From Bifidobacterium primatium (GTDB taxonomy: Bacteria; Actinomycetota; Actinomycetes; Actinomycetales; Bifidobacteriaceae), in contig NZ_PEBI01000002.1 in the NCBI RefSeq assembly GCF_002802875.1, positions 489,173 to 553,172 on the forward strand: a DNA stretch of 64,000 nt, in the 5' to 3' direction. The notes beneath the pieces were generated by a model. That model saw nothing but the letters and a program-made list of their open reading frames with translations, made no database searches and was not told the DNA's origin. A program made the position numbers and the translations under genes. Of the stretch, positions 26,052 to 36,327 are shown piece after piece; the stretch's first letter is position 1; every line of letters begins with the position of its first letter.

Positions 26052-27851
26052 ATGGCAAACGAAACCAAGAAAAAGAATTCCAGCTCTCGCTCCTCCCGCA
26101 GGGGAGGCTCCCGCCGCGGCGGTCGCCGCGGCGCGTCCCAGAACAGCCAGCCGCAGGAGAAGAAGCTCGTAGCCCCGCCGAAGTACCGCAAGGGCTCGAT
26201 GCGCATCACCCCGCTCGGCGGCCTCGGTGAAATCGGACGCAACATGAACGTGATCGAATACAACGGTCACCTTCTGCTCATCGACTGCGGCGTGCTCTTC
26301 CCCGAGGAGGAGCAGCCGGGCGTCGACCTCATCCTCCCCGATTTCAGCTACATCAAGGACCGTCTCGACAAGGTCGAGGCCCTGGTACTCACCCACGGCC
26401 ACGAGGACCACATCGGCGGCGTGCCCTACCTGCTCAAGCTGCGCCCCGACATCCCGCTCATCGGCTCCAGGCTCACGCTCGGCTTCGTCGAAGCCAAGTG
26501 CAAGGAGCATCACCAGAACCCCACCACGGTGGAGGTCGAAGGCCGTGACCGACTCAAGGTCGGTCCCTTCAACCTCGAGTTCGTGACCGTCACCCACTCC
26601 ATCCCCGACGCACTCGCCGTCATGGTGAAGACTCCGGCCGGCAGCCTCATCGACACGGGCGACATCAAGCTCGACCAGCTGCCGCTCGACCACCGCATCA
26701 CCGACCTCGTCGAATTCGGCAAGCTCGGCGAACAGGGCATCGATCTGCTCATGATGGACTCCACCAACGCCGAGGTGCCCGGCTTCGTCAAGCCGGAGAC
26801 GTCCATCGGCCCGGCCCTCGACCGCGTGTTCGCCGAAGCCAGCCGCAAGATCATCGTCGCCAGCTTCTCCAGCCACGTGCACCGCGTGCAGCAGGTCGTC
26901 GACGCCGCCCACAAGTACGGCCGCAAGGTCGTGTTCGTCGGCCGTTCGATGGTGCGCAACATGGGCATCGCCTCCGATCTCGGCTACCTGCACATCCCCG
27001 AGGACACCGTCATCGACCTCAAGCAGGCCAACGACGTGCAGGACGACAAGCTCGTCTTCATGTGCACCGGTTCGCAGGGCGAGCCGATGGCCGCGCTCGG
27101 CCGCATCGCCGACGGCAACCACCCGTACATCAAGGTCAACGAGTTCGACACCGTCATCCTCGCCAGCTCCCTGATTCCAGGCAACGAGCACGGCGTGTAC
27201 AAGGTCATCAACAAGCTCGTGCAGATGGGCGCCCGCGTCGTCAACCGCGACAACGCCGCCGTGCACGTCTCCGGCCACTGCAACGAGGGCGAGCTGCTGT
27301 ACATGTACAACATCGTCAAGCCCAAGTGCGCCATGCCGATCCACGGCGAGAACCGCCATCTCGTGGCCAACGGCCTGCTGGCCGTCAAGACCGGCGTCGA
27401 CCCGAAGAACGTGGTCCTCGCCGAGGACGGCGACGTGGTCGACCTCTACCACGGTCAGGCCGCCATCGTCGGCTCCGTCCCCTGTAACTACGTGTACGTG
27501 GACGGCGACTCCGTCGGCGAGCTGACCGACGAGGAGCTCGAGAAGCGTCGCATCCTCGGCACCGAGGGCTTCGTCTCCAGCTTCGTGGTGGTCGACACCG
27601 AGGCCCGCGAGGTCGTCAGCGGCCCGAAGATCTATCTCAACGCCGTGGCCGAGGACGAAAGCGAGTTCGAGCACGTGCGCTCGCAGATCGTGCAGAACCT
27701 CGAGGACGCCATGATGCAGGGCACGAAGAACACGCACCAGCTGCAGCAGATCATGCGCCGCACGCTGGGCAGCTGGGTCGCCCGCAAGCTGCATCGTCGT
27801 CCGATGATCGTGCCCGTCGTGGCCGACATCGCCCAGGACCTCGAAAACTGA
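26052..27851 (+). CDS. rnj: Ribonuclease J
   Basis: 599 residues. An Arg/Ser/Gly-rich basic N-terminus of about 45 residues (RSSRRGGSRRGGRRG) precedes the metallo-beta-lactamase/beta-CASP core. Zinc ligands are in H115-G-H117-E-D119-H120, followed by further motifs such as DTGDIKLDQ, SFSSHVHRVQQ and the beta-CASP end motif VSGHCNEGE. It combines endo- and 5' exoribonuclease activity in mRNA turnover and RNA maturation. It begins 57 bp after dapA; this dapA-rnj neighbourhood is common in actinobacteria. The basic head probably aids RNA binding. Confidence 0.96.
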   Translation: MANETKKKNSSSRSSRRGGSRRGGRRGASQNSQPQEKKLVAPPKYRKGSMRITPLGGLGEIGRNMNVIEYNGHLLLIDCGVLFPEEEQPGVDLILPDFSYIKDRLDKVEALVLTHGHEDHIGGVPYLLKLRPDIPLIGSRLTLGFVEAKCKEHHQNPTTVEVEGRDRLKVGPFNLEFVTVTHSIPDALAVMVKTPAGSLIDTGDIKLDQLPLDHRITDLVEFGKLGEQGIDLLMMDSTNAEVPGFVKPETSIGPALDRVFAEASRKIIVASFSSHVHRVQQVVDAAHKYGRKVVFVGRSMVRNMGIASDLGYLHIPEDTVIDLKQANDVQDDKLVFMCTGSQGEPMAALGRIADGNHPYIKVNEFDTVILASSLIPGNEHGVYKVINKLVQMGARVVNRDNAAVHVSGHCNEGELLYMYNIVKPKCAMPIHGENRHLVANGLLAVKTGVDPKNVVLAEDGDVVDLYHGQAAIVGSVPCNYVYVDGDSVGELTDEELEKRRILGTEGFVSSFVVVDTEAREVVSGPKIYLNAVAEDESEFEHVRSQIVQNLEDAMMQGTKNTHQLQQIMRRTLGSWVARKLHRRPMIVPVVADIAQDLEN

Positions 27852-27878
27852 AATCGACAGGCCGACAGGTCTGAAGAA

Positions 27879-27905
27879 GGCTCCCCTCCCTCACGGAGGG
27901 GAGCC
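27879..27905 (+). terminator. Hairpin terminator after RNase J
   Basis: Perfect 11-bp GC-rich arms (27879-27889 and 27895-27905) with a five-base loop, 28 bp after the stop. No T tract follows. Confidence 0.7.
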
Positions 27906-27938
27906 TATGTGTATAGCCAAATACGGAAGGGGTAGCAC

Positions 27939-30536
27939 ATGCCGGGAGCAAATCTCACCAAGGTCGAAGCCGCCGAACGCGCCGGCGTCGTCTCGAACGC
28001 GAAATACACCGTCGAACTCGATCTGACGAAGGGGCCGAAGACCTTCGGATCGGTCACGACCGTCGAATTCGACGCCAAGGCCGGTTCGTCCACGTTCCTT
28101 GACCTGATCGCCGACTCCGTCTCGTCGATCGTCGTCAACGGCGAACCCGTCGACACCGCCGCATACGCCGACTCGCGCATCGCGCTGGATGGTCTCAAGG
28201 AGCACAACACCGTCTCCGTGACCGCCCTGTGCGACTATTCGACCACCGGCGAGGGCCTGCACCGCAGCGTCGACCCCTCCGACGGCAACGTCTACCTCTA
28301 CACGCAGTTCGAGGTGCCGGACGCCCGCCGCGTCTACGCCGTCTTCGACCAGCCCGACATCAAGGCCACGTTCGACTTCGCCGTCACCGCACCGAAGTCC
28401 TGGGACGTCATCTCCATCGGCACCGTCGGGGACGTCGAGGACGTCGACGTGACGACCGAGCCGGGCACGCTCGGCGACAAGCCCGCCGAAACCGCCCGCC
28501 GCTGGACGTTCGACACCACGCCCGTCATGAGCTCCTACCTCACCGCCCTCGTCGCCGGCCCCTACGCCAGCTGGCACACCGAATACGCCAACGAGGACGG
28601 CCGCACCGTGCCCATGGGCATCTACTGCCGCCAGGCCCTCAAGGACGCCATGGCCAAGGACGTCGACTACCTGTTCGACATCACCAAGAAGGGCTTCGCC
28701 TTCTACAACGATCAGTGGAAGGTGCCCTACCCGTACGCCAAGTACGACCAGCTGTTCGTGCCCGAATACAACGCAGGCGCCATGGAGAACATCGGCACCG
28801 TCACCATCCGCGACTCCTACGTGTTCGAATCCAAGGTGACCGACGCGCTCGCCAACCGCCGCGTGGAGACCATCCTGCACGAGCTCGCCCACATGTGGTT
28901 CGGCGACCTCGTGACCATGAAGTGGTGGAACGACCTGTGGCTCAACGAGTCGTTCGCCGAATTCATGTCCACGCTCGCCACCGCCGAGGCGACCGACTGG
29001 TCCAACGACTGGGCCACGTTCTGCGCCGGCGAGAAGAGCTGGGCGCTGCGCCAGGACCAGCTGCCCACCACGCATCCGATCGTCGCGCCCATCAACGACC
29101 TCAACGACACCTACGTGAACTTCGATGGCATCACCTATGCCAAGGGCGCCTCCGTGCTCAAGCAGCTCGTGTTCTACGTGGGTCGCGAGAGGTTCTTCGA
29201 AGGCATCCACAACTACCTGACCGGCCACTCCTACGGCAACGCCACGCTCGCCGACCTGCTCGGCGAACTCGAGAAGACCAGCGGCCGCGACCTGAAGGCA
29301 TGGAGCGGCCAGTGGCTCGAATCCGCCGGCATCAACACCATCGCCACCGAACTGGAGACCGCCGCCGACGGCACCATCGAACGTCTCGCACTGCGCCAGA
29401 GCGCACCGGAGGAATACCCCGTGCTGCGCGTGCACCGACTCGCCGTCGGCTTCTACGACCTCGACGACGCCGGCAAGGTCGTGCGCACCAGGCGCATCGA
29501 GCTCGACGTGGACGGCGAGCTCACCGAGGTCGCCGAAGCCAAGGGACTCAAGCGCCCGGCGTTCATCATGGTGAACGACGACGACCTGACCTACACCAAG
29601 CTGCGCCTCGACGCCGCCTCCCTCGATTTTGCGCTCGACCATCTGCCCGACTTCGCCGACGCGCTTACCCGCGCCACCGTCTGGCTGAGCCTGTGGGACA
29701 TGACCCGCGACGGCGAACTGCCCGCCGAACGGTTCATCGACACGAGCCTGCGGGCCCTCGCCACCGAAACCGAATCCACCACGTTCCGCTACGCGCTCGC
29801 CCAGGTGAGCACCACCGCCCACCATTACGTGGCAGCCGTCCGGCGCGACGACGTGCTCGAACAGGTCTCCGACCGGTTGTGGAAGCTCGCCAATGATGCG
29901 GCCGCCGGCTCCGACAACCAGTTCCAGCTGCTCAAGGCATACCTCGGCTACGGCCACGACTCCGGCTTCGAATCCAACGTGCGCGGCCTGCTCGACGGCA
30001 CCCTGACCCTGCCGGGACTCGACATCGACAACAACCTGCGCTGGTCGCTCATCCACGCGCTCGCCGACCAGGGGCTTATCGACGCCGACGGCATCGACGC
30101 CGAACTCGCCCGCCGCGACACCACCGAGAACCGCGAGTTCGCCGTGGGCGCCAAGGCCGCCATCAACACCGTGGAGGCCAAGCAGTGGGCATGGGACCAG
30201 GCCCTCAACAACGGCGACCTGACCAACTCGCAGCTGGAGGCCGTGGCCTACGCGTTCTCCGGCACCGACAGCCGTGAACTCGCCGACCCGTATGTGGGCC
30301 GCTTCTTCGACACCATCGACTGGGTGTGGAAGAACAAGACCTATCACATGGCCGAAACACTGCTCAACGGCCTGTACCCGGGCTACGCCGATCCGGCTGC
30401 GCTCGTCAAGGCCGGCGACGCATGGCTCGCCGCCCACGACGACGCCGACCGCGCGCTGAAGCGGCTTGTGGTCGAGAACCTCGCCGGCTCCCGACGCACC
30501 CTCGCCGTCCAGCGGTACAACGACTCCCTGCTGTAG
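27939..30536 (+). CDS. pepN: Aminopeptidase N, M1 family zinc peptidase
   Basis: 865 residues; ATG preceded by GGAAGGGG. Substrate-binding GAMEN motif (YNAGAMENIGT) and the zinc site H314-E-L-A-H318 with E337 in NESFAEF are intact. The C-terminal ERAP-like helical domain occupies roughly 530-865. A cytoplasmic enzyme, with no signal peptide, releasing N-terminal residues from peptides. It is close to a peptide-type ABC transporter, but that operon is separated from it by a regulator gene, so a functional link is only suggestive. Length is normal for actinobacterial PepN. Confidence 0.97.
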   Translation: MPGANLTKVEAAERAGVVSNAKYTVELDLTKGPKTFGSVTTVEFDAKAGSSTFLDLIADSVSSIVVNGEPVDTAAYADSRIALDGLKEHNTVSVTALCDYSTTGEGLHRSVDPSDGNVYLYTQFEVPDARRVYAVFDQPDIKATFDFAVTAPKSWDVISIGTVGDVEDVDVTTEPGTLGDKPAETARRWTFDTTPVMSSYLTALVAGPYASWHTEYANEDGRTVPMGIYCRQALKDAMAKDVDYLFDITKKGFAFYNDQWKVPYPYAKYDQLFVPEYNAGAMENIGTVTIRDSYVFESKVTDALANRRVETILHELAHMWFGDLVTMKWWNDLWLNESFAEFMSTLATAEATDWSNDWATFCAGEKSWALRQDQLPTTHPIVAPINDLNDTYVNFDGITYAKGASVLKQLVFYVGRERFFEGIHNYLTGHSYGNATLADLLGELEKTSGRDLKAWSGQWLESAGINTIATELETAADGTIERLALRQSAPEEYPVLRVHRLAVGFYDLDDAGKVVRTRRIELDVDGELTEVAEAKGLKRPAFIMVNDDDLTYTKLRLDAASLDFALDHLPDFADALTRATVWLSLWDMTRDGELPAERFIDTSLRALATETESTTFRYALAQVSTTAHHYVAAVRRDDVLEQVSDRLWKLANDAAAGSDNQFQLLKAYLGYGHDSGFESNVRGLLDGTLTLPGLDIDNNLRWSLIHALADQGLIDADGIDAELARRDTTENREFAVGAKAAINTVEAKQWAWDQALNNGDLTNSQLEAVAYAFSGTDSRELADPYVGRFFDTIDWVWKNKTYHMAETLLNGLYPGYADPAALVKAGDAWLAAHDDADRALKRLVVENLAGSRRTLAVQRYNDSLL

Positions 30537-30565
30537 TCGGCGGCAATTCCGAAAGGTCATATATC

Positions 30566-32245
30566 ATGCGTGGTGCCTCGTTCTCGCAGCGTGACGACTC
30601 CGGCGAAGGCATCACGCTCGACCAGCTGCTCGCCGACCCGTCGCTGAAGCTCCGCCTGATATGCCCCGGTGCCCAGGGTTCGCTGAAACGGCACATCTCG
30701 TGGGTGCATCCCGCCGAGATCCTCGACATCGCCATGTGGAGCGAGCCCGGTGAGGTGCTGCTCACCACCGGCGCGAACTTTCCGACGGAGTCGATGGACG
30801 CCGACGACGACCATGCGCTGCTCGTCAACGCCCGCAAGGCGGTCGGGCTGCCGGCGCGATTCTCGTCGGCGTCGACCGCCTACCGGGAATGGTGCGACGC
30901 CTATGTGACGCAGCTGAGTCAGGCGGGCGTGCTTGCCATCGGCTTCGGCGTGGCCGTCAAGCATCCGACCACGCCCATGGCGCTCATCGACGCAGCCAAC
31001 CACGTCGGCCTGCCGCTGTTCGAAGTGCCGTTGGAGATTCCGTTCTCGCCGATATCGAAGGCCGTCTCCCGCGCGCTCAACAATCGTCACGACGATGCGC
31101 TGCGACAGTCGTCGCTATTGCAGCGGCAGGTGCTGAAGGCCGCGGCCGGCGGCGACTCCGTGCATGCGACCATCACGACCGCCGCGCGATTGGCGTCCGG
31201 TTGGGCGGCCTACGTCGACACGGACGGCACCGTGCTCGACATCTCCAACCGCACCTTCGGCAAGCAGGCGCAGGACTGGGCGATGAAACTGGCCGCCAAC
31301 GTCGCCGAGGCACGCTCGAACGCGAGCCTCACCACGGTGTTCGGCTCCGACTCCGGCCGTGACTTCTGCGCCGGCGTGGTCCACGACGCCTCCGGCTCCC
31401 ATGACCGTCTCGTCGGCATCGTCGTCGTCTCCGCCACGCAAAGCGAGAGGACCGACACGCTGCTGCGTTCGGTGACCATGGTCACCGCCGACGTGCTGTC
31501 CGTCATCGTACCCAGACTTCGCGGCGAGGAGCGCCGCATCCGCCGGCTGCGCTCCGCGTGCATCGGTGCGTTCGCGCAGGGCCACGGCACCGCCATGCTG
31601 TCGATGGCCGATGAACTATGGCCGTCGGGCATCCCCCAGCCGCCGCTGCGCCTCATCTGCGTGGACGGCGAGACGCGCATGACGGAGCATCTGTATCGTT
31701 CTCTCGCCGACGACGCCGCGTCACTGGTCGACGACGGCGTCGTGATGTTCGGGGAATACGACCGGCGGCTGTGGATCATCACGGCGGCCCCGGCGGCACA
31801 GAAGGTCGAAGGCGAGCTGCTGACACGCGACGGCATCGACTTCGGATTATGCGACTGCTCGTCATGGCAGGCCATGGAGGAGCGCATCCCCGAAGCCGTG
31901 CAGAATCTGCATCTGCGCCGATTGGGAGAGGACGGACGCTCCTTCTCCGACATGTCGGTCCATGAACTCATCCGTCCCGACCTCGCCGTCGTCTATTCGC
32001 AGGAACTGCTCAGGCCCCTGCGTCATCTTCCCCGTCAGGAGTCCGACGCGCTGCTCTCCACCATCCGCGAACTGCTCGCCACGTCGTTCAACGTCGGCGC
32101 CACGGCGAAACGCCTCGACGTCCATCGCCACACCGTCGAGAACCGACTGAACAAGATCGAACGCCTGCTCGGCCTCGACCTGTCTCAGGAGGCGTCGAGG
32201 GTGCGCCTATGGATCGCCTGCTCCTTCATCCGCAGCGACCGATAA
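30566..32245 (+). CDS. PucR-family transcriptional regulator
   Basis: 559 residues from the ATG at 30566, preceded by GAAAGGTC. The N-terminal PucR-type sensor domain (about 15-165) is followed by a GGDEF-like/central region. A C-terminal PucR helix-turn-helix (about 505-550) contains FNVGATAKRLDVHRHTVENR. Such regulators usually activate neighbouring catabolic or transport genes when a small amino or nitrogen compound is present. It sits 367 bp upstream of, and co-directional with, the ABC transporter/kinase/PLP-enzyme operon and is the obvious candidate regulator for it. No DNA-binding data can be read from the sequence. Confidence 0.88.
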   Translation: MRGASFSQRDDSGEGITLDQLLADPSLKLRLICPGAQGSLKRHISWVHPAEILDIAMWSEPGEVLLTTGANFPTESMDADDDHALLVNARKAVGLPARFSSASTAYREWCDAYVTQLSQAGVLAIGFGVAVKHPTTPMALIDAANHVGLPLFEVPLEIPFSPISKAVSRALNNRHDDALRQSSLLQRQVLKAAAGGDSVHATITTAARLASGWAAYVDTDGTVLDISNRTFGKQAQDWAMKLAANVAEARSNASLTTVFGSDSGRDFCAGVVHDASGSHDRLVGIVVVSATQSERTDTLLRSVTMVTADVLSVIVPRLRGEERRIRRLRSACIGAFAQGHGTAMLSMADELWPSGIPQPPLRLICVDGETRMTEHLYRSLADDAASLVDDGVVMFGEYDRRLWIITAAPAAQKVEGELLTRDGIDFGLCDCSSWQAMEERIPEAVQNLHLRRLGEDGRSFSDMSVHELIRPDLAVVYSQELLRPLRHLPRQESDALLSTIRELLATSFNVGATAKRLDVHRHTVENRLNKIERLLGLDLSQEASRVRLWIACSFIRSDR

Positions 32246-32612
32246 TCCACGAATTGCGAGATGCACGTCGTTCCGGGGCGAAAATCGCACCTATCTCTTG
32301 ATTCGTGAATCATAAACGCGGAATTTCGTTTGTAAATTCCGCGTTATGTTATGCGACCTCCCATGTATGGCGAATGTTACGGCGACGGTGCGTGGCACCG
32401 GCCGCCGTGAGGTGGTTTTCGCCGGTATTCCAACGAATTTGAACAATCAACATCGATTGTTTCGTGATTCCGTTACCGATTTCCCAAAATGGACAAAATG
32501 ACCATATCTATATCGATATTGGATTGATTGTCCATTGTAGAGCGTGCTCGTATCGAGAAGACTCCCTATATAGACGCGTGAAACGGACGCCTACAGGAGA
32601 GGGGTACCCAAT
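32246..32612 (+). promoter_or_regulatory. 367-bp control region between the regulator and the transporter operon
   Basis: No gene seen; markedly AT-richer than its surroundings. It contains a loose inverted repeat just after the regulator stop, a perfect hairpin at 32315-32345, and an inverted repeat AACAATC/GATTGTT at 32442-32461 that may be a regulator site. AT-rich stretches around 32500-32575 (ATATCGATATT, TATATAGA) are promoter-like. Confidence 0.5.
32315..32345 (+). terminator. Hairpin, probable terminator of the PucR-type gene
   Basis: Arms AACGCGGAATTT (32315-32326) and its perfect complement (32334-32345), 12 bp, with a seven-base loop. It lies 70 bp after the stop. Confidence 0.6.
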
Positions 32613-33557
32613 ATGAGCGGTTCGAAATGGTTGTACATCGGCAAGCGGCTGCTGCTGCTTATCCCGACGGTGTGGGGATGCGCCACGCTGACGTTCTTCC
32701 TGCTGAAGCTCACGCCCGGCGACCCGGCCGTGCAGGCGCTCGGCCCGAAGGCCAGCAAGCAGGCGCTCGCCGCCCTGCGCGACTCCTGGGGACTGAACGA
32801 TCCGCTGTGGCAGCAGTATCTGCGATTCCTCGGCGATCTGTGCACCGGCAACCTCGGCACCTCGTACTCCGCGAAGGCACCGGTCGCCGAGCTCATCGCG
32901 ACGCGTCTGCCGGTCACGCTCATCATTATGGTGCTGGCCGCCGCGTTCGCCGTGATCATCGCGCTGCCCCTGAGCGTATGGGTGGCCACGAGCGGCAACC
33001 GCGTCGTCACCGAGTTCGTGCGTATCCTCAACGCCGTGGCCCAGGGCTGGCCGACGTTCTTCCTCGGCGCCATCCTGCTGCAAGTGTTCGCCATCCAGCT
33101 TGGCTGGTTCCCCATCGGCTCCGTCTCCGGCGGCGTGGACGTGGCGGCGCTCGTGCTGCCGTCGCTCGCCGTGGCCGTGTCCATCGCGCCGATCATCGTG
33201 CGCAGCCTCACCCAGTCGCTGCAGGATTCCGTGAACAGCGAATACGTGAACTTCGGCAAGGCCAAGGGCCTGAGCTACCGCAAGGTGCTGTTCGGCTACG
33301 CGCTGCGCAACGGCTCCATCTCCGCGGTCTCCGTGCTCGGCATCCAGGTGGGCTTCCTCGTCGGCGGCACGCTCGTCGTCGAGAACGTGTTCGCCGTGCC
33401 CGGCCTCGGCCAGCTGCTCATGGATTCCGTCATGAAGCGAGACCTCCCCGTGGTGCAGACCCTCACCGTGGTGTTCGGCATCATCGTCGTGCTCGTGTAT
33501 CTGATCACCGACCTCGTATACGGCGCGCTCGACCCGCGTGCGGCCAAGCGCGGCTGA
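32613..33557 (+). CDS. Peptide-type ABC transporter permease, DppB/OppB-like
   Basis: 314 residues. The N-terminus IGKRLLLLIPTVWGCATLTFFLLKLTPGDP is split here as helix 1 plus the PGDP turn typical of DppB/OppB permeases. About six membrane helices. The cytoplasmic EAA loop reads SEYVNFGKAKGLSYRKVL. It pairs with the next gene product to form the channel. First gene of a seven-gene co-directional set (permease, permease, ATPase, ATPase, binding protein, kinase, PLP enzyme). Start preceded by AGGAGAGGGG. Confidence 0.93.
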   Translation: MSGSKWLYIGKRLLLLIPTVWGCATLTFFLLKLTPGDPAVQALGPKASKQALAALRDSWGLNDPLWQQYLRFLGDLCTGNLGTSYSAKAPVAELIATRLPVTLIIMVLAAAFAVIIALPLSVWVATSGNRVVTEFVRILNAVAQGWPTFFLGAILLQVFAIQLGWFPIGSVSGGVDVAALVLPSLAVAVSIAPIIVRSLTQSLQDSVNSEYVNFGKAKGLSYRKVLFGYALRNGSISAVSVLGIQVGFLVGGTLVVENVFAVPGLGQLLMDSVMKRDLPVVQTLTVVFGIIVVLVYLITDLVYGALDPRAAKRG

Positions 33558-33572
33558 GAAGAGGAGAGAGAA

Positions 33573-34466
33573 ATGCCCGAAACCAAGAAAATCCCCGTGG
33601 CGCAGGCCAACAAGAACTACGCCAGGATCCGGCTCACCGGCTCCAAACCCCGCAAGCGCAGTCACGCCAACGCCGAGATCGTCATCGGTTGCGTGCTGCT
33701 TGGCATCATCGCCCTGATGGTCATCTTCGCGCCGCTGCTCACCTCCTACGACCCGACGCATCAGAGCCTGCGCGAGGCCATGCTCGGCTCGTCGCCGGAG
33801 CATCTGCTCGGCACCGACCAGTACGGCCGCGACATCTGGGCCAGGCTCCTGTACGGCGGCCGCATCGATTTGTTCGTCGCCATCATGGCCGTGCTCACGC
33901 CGCTGGTCATCGGCACCATCCTGGGCGCCGTGGCCGGCTACTTCGACGGCATCGTGCCGACCGTCATCATGCGACTCGCCGACCTCGTCTCCTCGTTCCC
34001 GTTCTACGTGCTCGTCATCGTGCTCGTGTTCGTGCTCGGCAACGGCGGCACCTCCATCTTCATCGCCATCTCCGCGGTCTCCTGGGTGCCGTACACGCGC
34101 ATCAGCCGCGGCGAGACGCTGATCCTGCGTGACCGCGAGTTCATCGCCAGCTGCAAGGCCTCCGGATTCTCCGACATCTGGGTGCTGTTCCGCCACGTCA
34201 TCCCGAACATCGCCTCGCAGGGCATCGTCTACGCCATGAGCGACATCGTCATGAACCTCGGCATCATCGTCACGCTGAGCTACTTCGGCCTTGGCATCGT
34301 GCCGCCGACCCCCGACTGGGGGCAGATGATGAACGACGGCCAGCAGTTCCTCGCCGCCGGCGTCTACAGCCTCACCGTCATCCCCACCATCGTCATCATC
34401 CTTATCTCCCTGGCGTTGTCGTTCATCGGCGATGGCCTCGCCAACGTGCTGAAAGTGAGGCGCTAA
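33573..34466 (+). CDS. Peptide-type ABC transporter permease, DppC/OppC-like
   Basis: 297 residues, 15 bp after the first permease, with a GAGGAGAG ribosome-binding site. The soluble basic head (about 1-30) is typical of DppC/OppC. LLGTDQYGRDIWARLLYGGR is the family hallmark after helix 1. The EAA loop reads REFIASCKASGFSDIWVLF. About six helices. It forms the heterodimeric channel with the upstream permease. Confidence 0.93.
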   Translation: MPETKKIPVAQANKNYARIRLTGSKPRKRSHANAEIVIGCVLLGIIALMVIFAPLLTSYDPTHQSLREAMLGSSPEHLLGTDQYGRDIWARLLYGGRIDLFVAIMAVLTPLVIGTILGAVAGYFDGIVPTVIMRLADLVSSFPFYVLVIVLVFVLGNGGTSIFIAISAVSWVPYTRISRGETLILRDREFIASCKASGFSDIWVLFRHVIPNIASQGIVYAMSDIVMNLGIIVTLSYFGLGIVPPTPDWGQMMNDGQQFLAAGVYSLTVIPTIVIILISLALSFIGDGLANVLKVRR

Positions 34467-34467
34467 G

Positions 34468-35382
<915 letters not shown>

Positions 35383-35385
35383 CCG

Positions 35386-36327
35386 ATGACCACCGCATGG
35401 AGCGACATGATCGTCTCGGCCGAAAGCAAGGCCGAGAAGGACGGTACCGAAGGACGCATCGTCAACCCGTTCGGCGAGGATTCGAGGCCGCACGCCCACG
35501 CCACCAGGCTGCTCGACGTGCAGGACCTCAACATCGAGTTCGTCACCAAGGTCCATGGCAAAAAGACCCGGTTCAAGGCGGTCAAGGACGCCGACCTGCA
35601 CGTCGATCTCGGCGAGATCGTCGGTCTCGTGGGCGAATCCGGCTCCGGCAAGTCCACCATCTCCCGCGCCGTCGTCGGACTCAACGACAACTACAGCGGC
35701 AGGATCGTGTTCGACGGCCGCGAGCTCGGCCACAAGCACAGCCGCGAACAATGGCGCGAGATCCAGATGGTCTTCCAGGATCCGTACGCCTCCCTTGACC
35801 CCAGACTCACCGTGCGCAAGATGCTGCGCGAGGTCATCCTCTACCACAAGGTGGTCATGGTCGCCGAAGCCGACGACTACTGCGAATACCTCATGAACCT
35901 GGTGGAACTGCCGGTCGAACTGCTCGATGCCCTGCCTGGCGAGATGTCCGGCGGTCAGCGTCAGCGCGTGGCCATCGCCCGCGCGCTCGCCGTCCGCCCG
36001 TGGCTGCTCATCGCCGACGAGCCGACCGCCGCGCTCGACGTCTCCGTGCAGGCCGGCATCATCAACCTGCTGATGGACCTGAACAAGCGGCTCGACCTGT
36101 CGATTCTGTTCATCTCCCACGACCTCAACATCGTGCGGTCCATCTGCGAGCGTACGTATGTGATCTACCACGGCGATCTGGTGGAGGAGGGGCCCACCGA
36201 ACAGGTGTTCAGCCATCCGTCCAACGCGTATACGAAACGTCTGATCGACGCCATCCCCAAGCTGTCGAGCAAATACGTGGAACAGCTGGCGCAGCAGGAC
36301 AAGCCGTCGAACGAGGAGAAGGCATGA
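35386..36327 (+). CDS. ABC transporter ATPase, DppF/OppF-like
   Basis: 313 residues, three bases after the previous stop. An N-terminal extension of about 40 residues precedes LLDVQDLNIEF. Walker A GESGSGKST, signature MSGGQRQRV, Walker B LLIADEPTAALD and ISHDLNIVRSICER are intact. The stop overlaps the start of the binding-protein gene (ATGA), so expression is coupled. It is the second half of the ATPase pair. Confidence 0.93.
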   Translation: MTTAWSDMIVSAESKAEKDGTEGRIVNPFGEDSRPHAHATRLLDVQDLNIEFVTKVHGKKTRFKAVKDADLHVDLGEIVGLVGESGSGKSTISRAVVGLNDNYSGRIVFDGRELGHKHSREQWREIQMVFQDPYASLDPRLTVRKMLREVILYHKVVMVAEADDYCEYLMNLVELPVELLDALPGEMSGGQRQRVAIARALAVRPWLLIADEPTAALDVSVQAGIINLLMDLNKRLDLSILFISHDLNIVRSICERTYVIYHGDLVEEGPTEQVFSHPSNAYTKRLIDAIPKLSSKYVEQLAQQDKPSNEEKA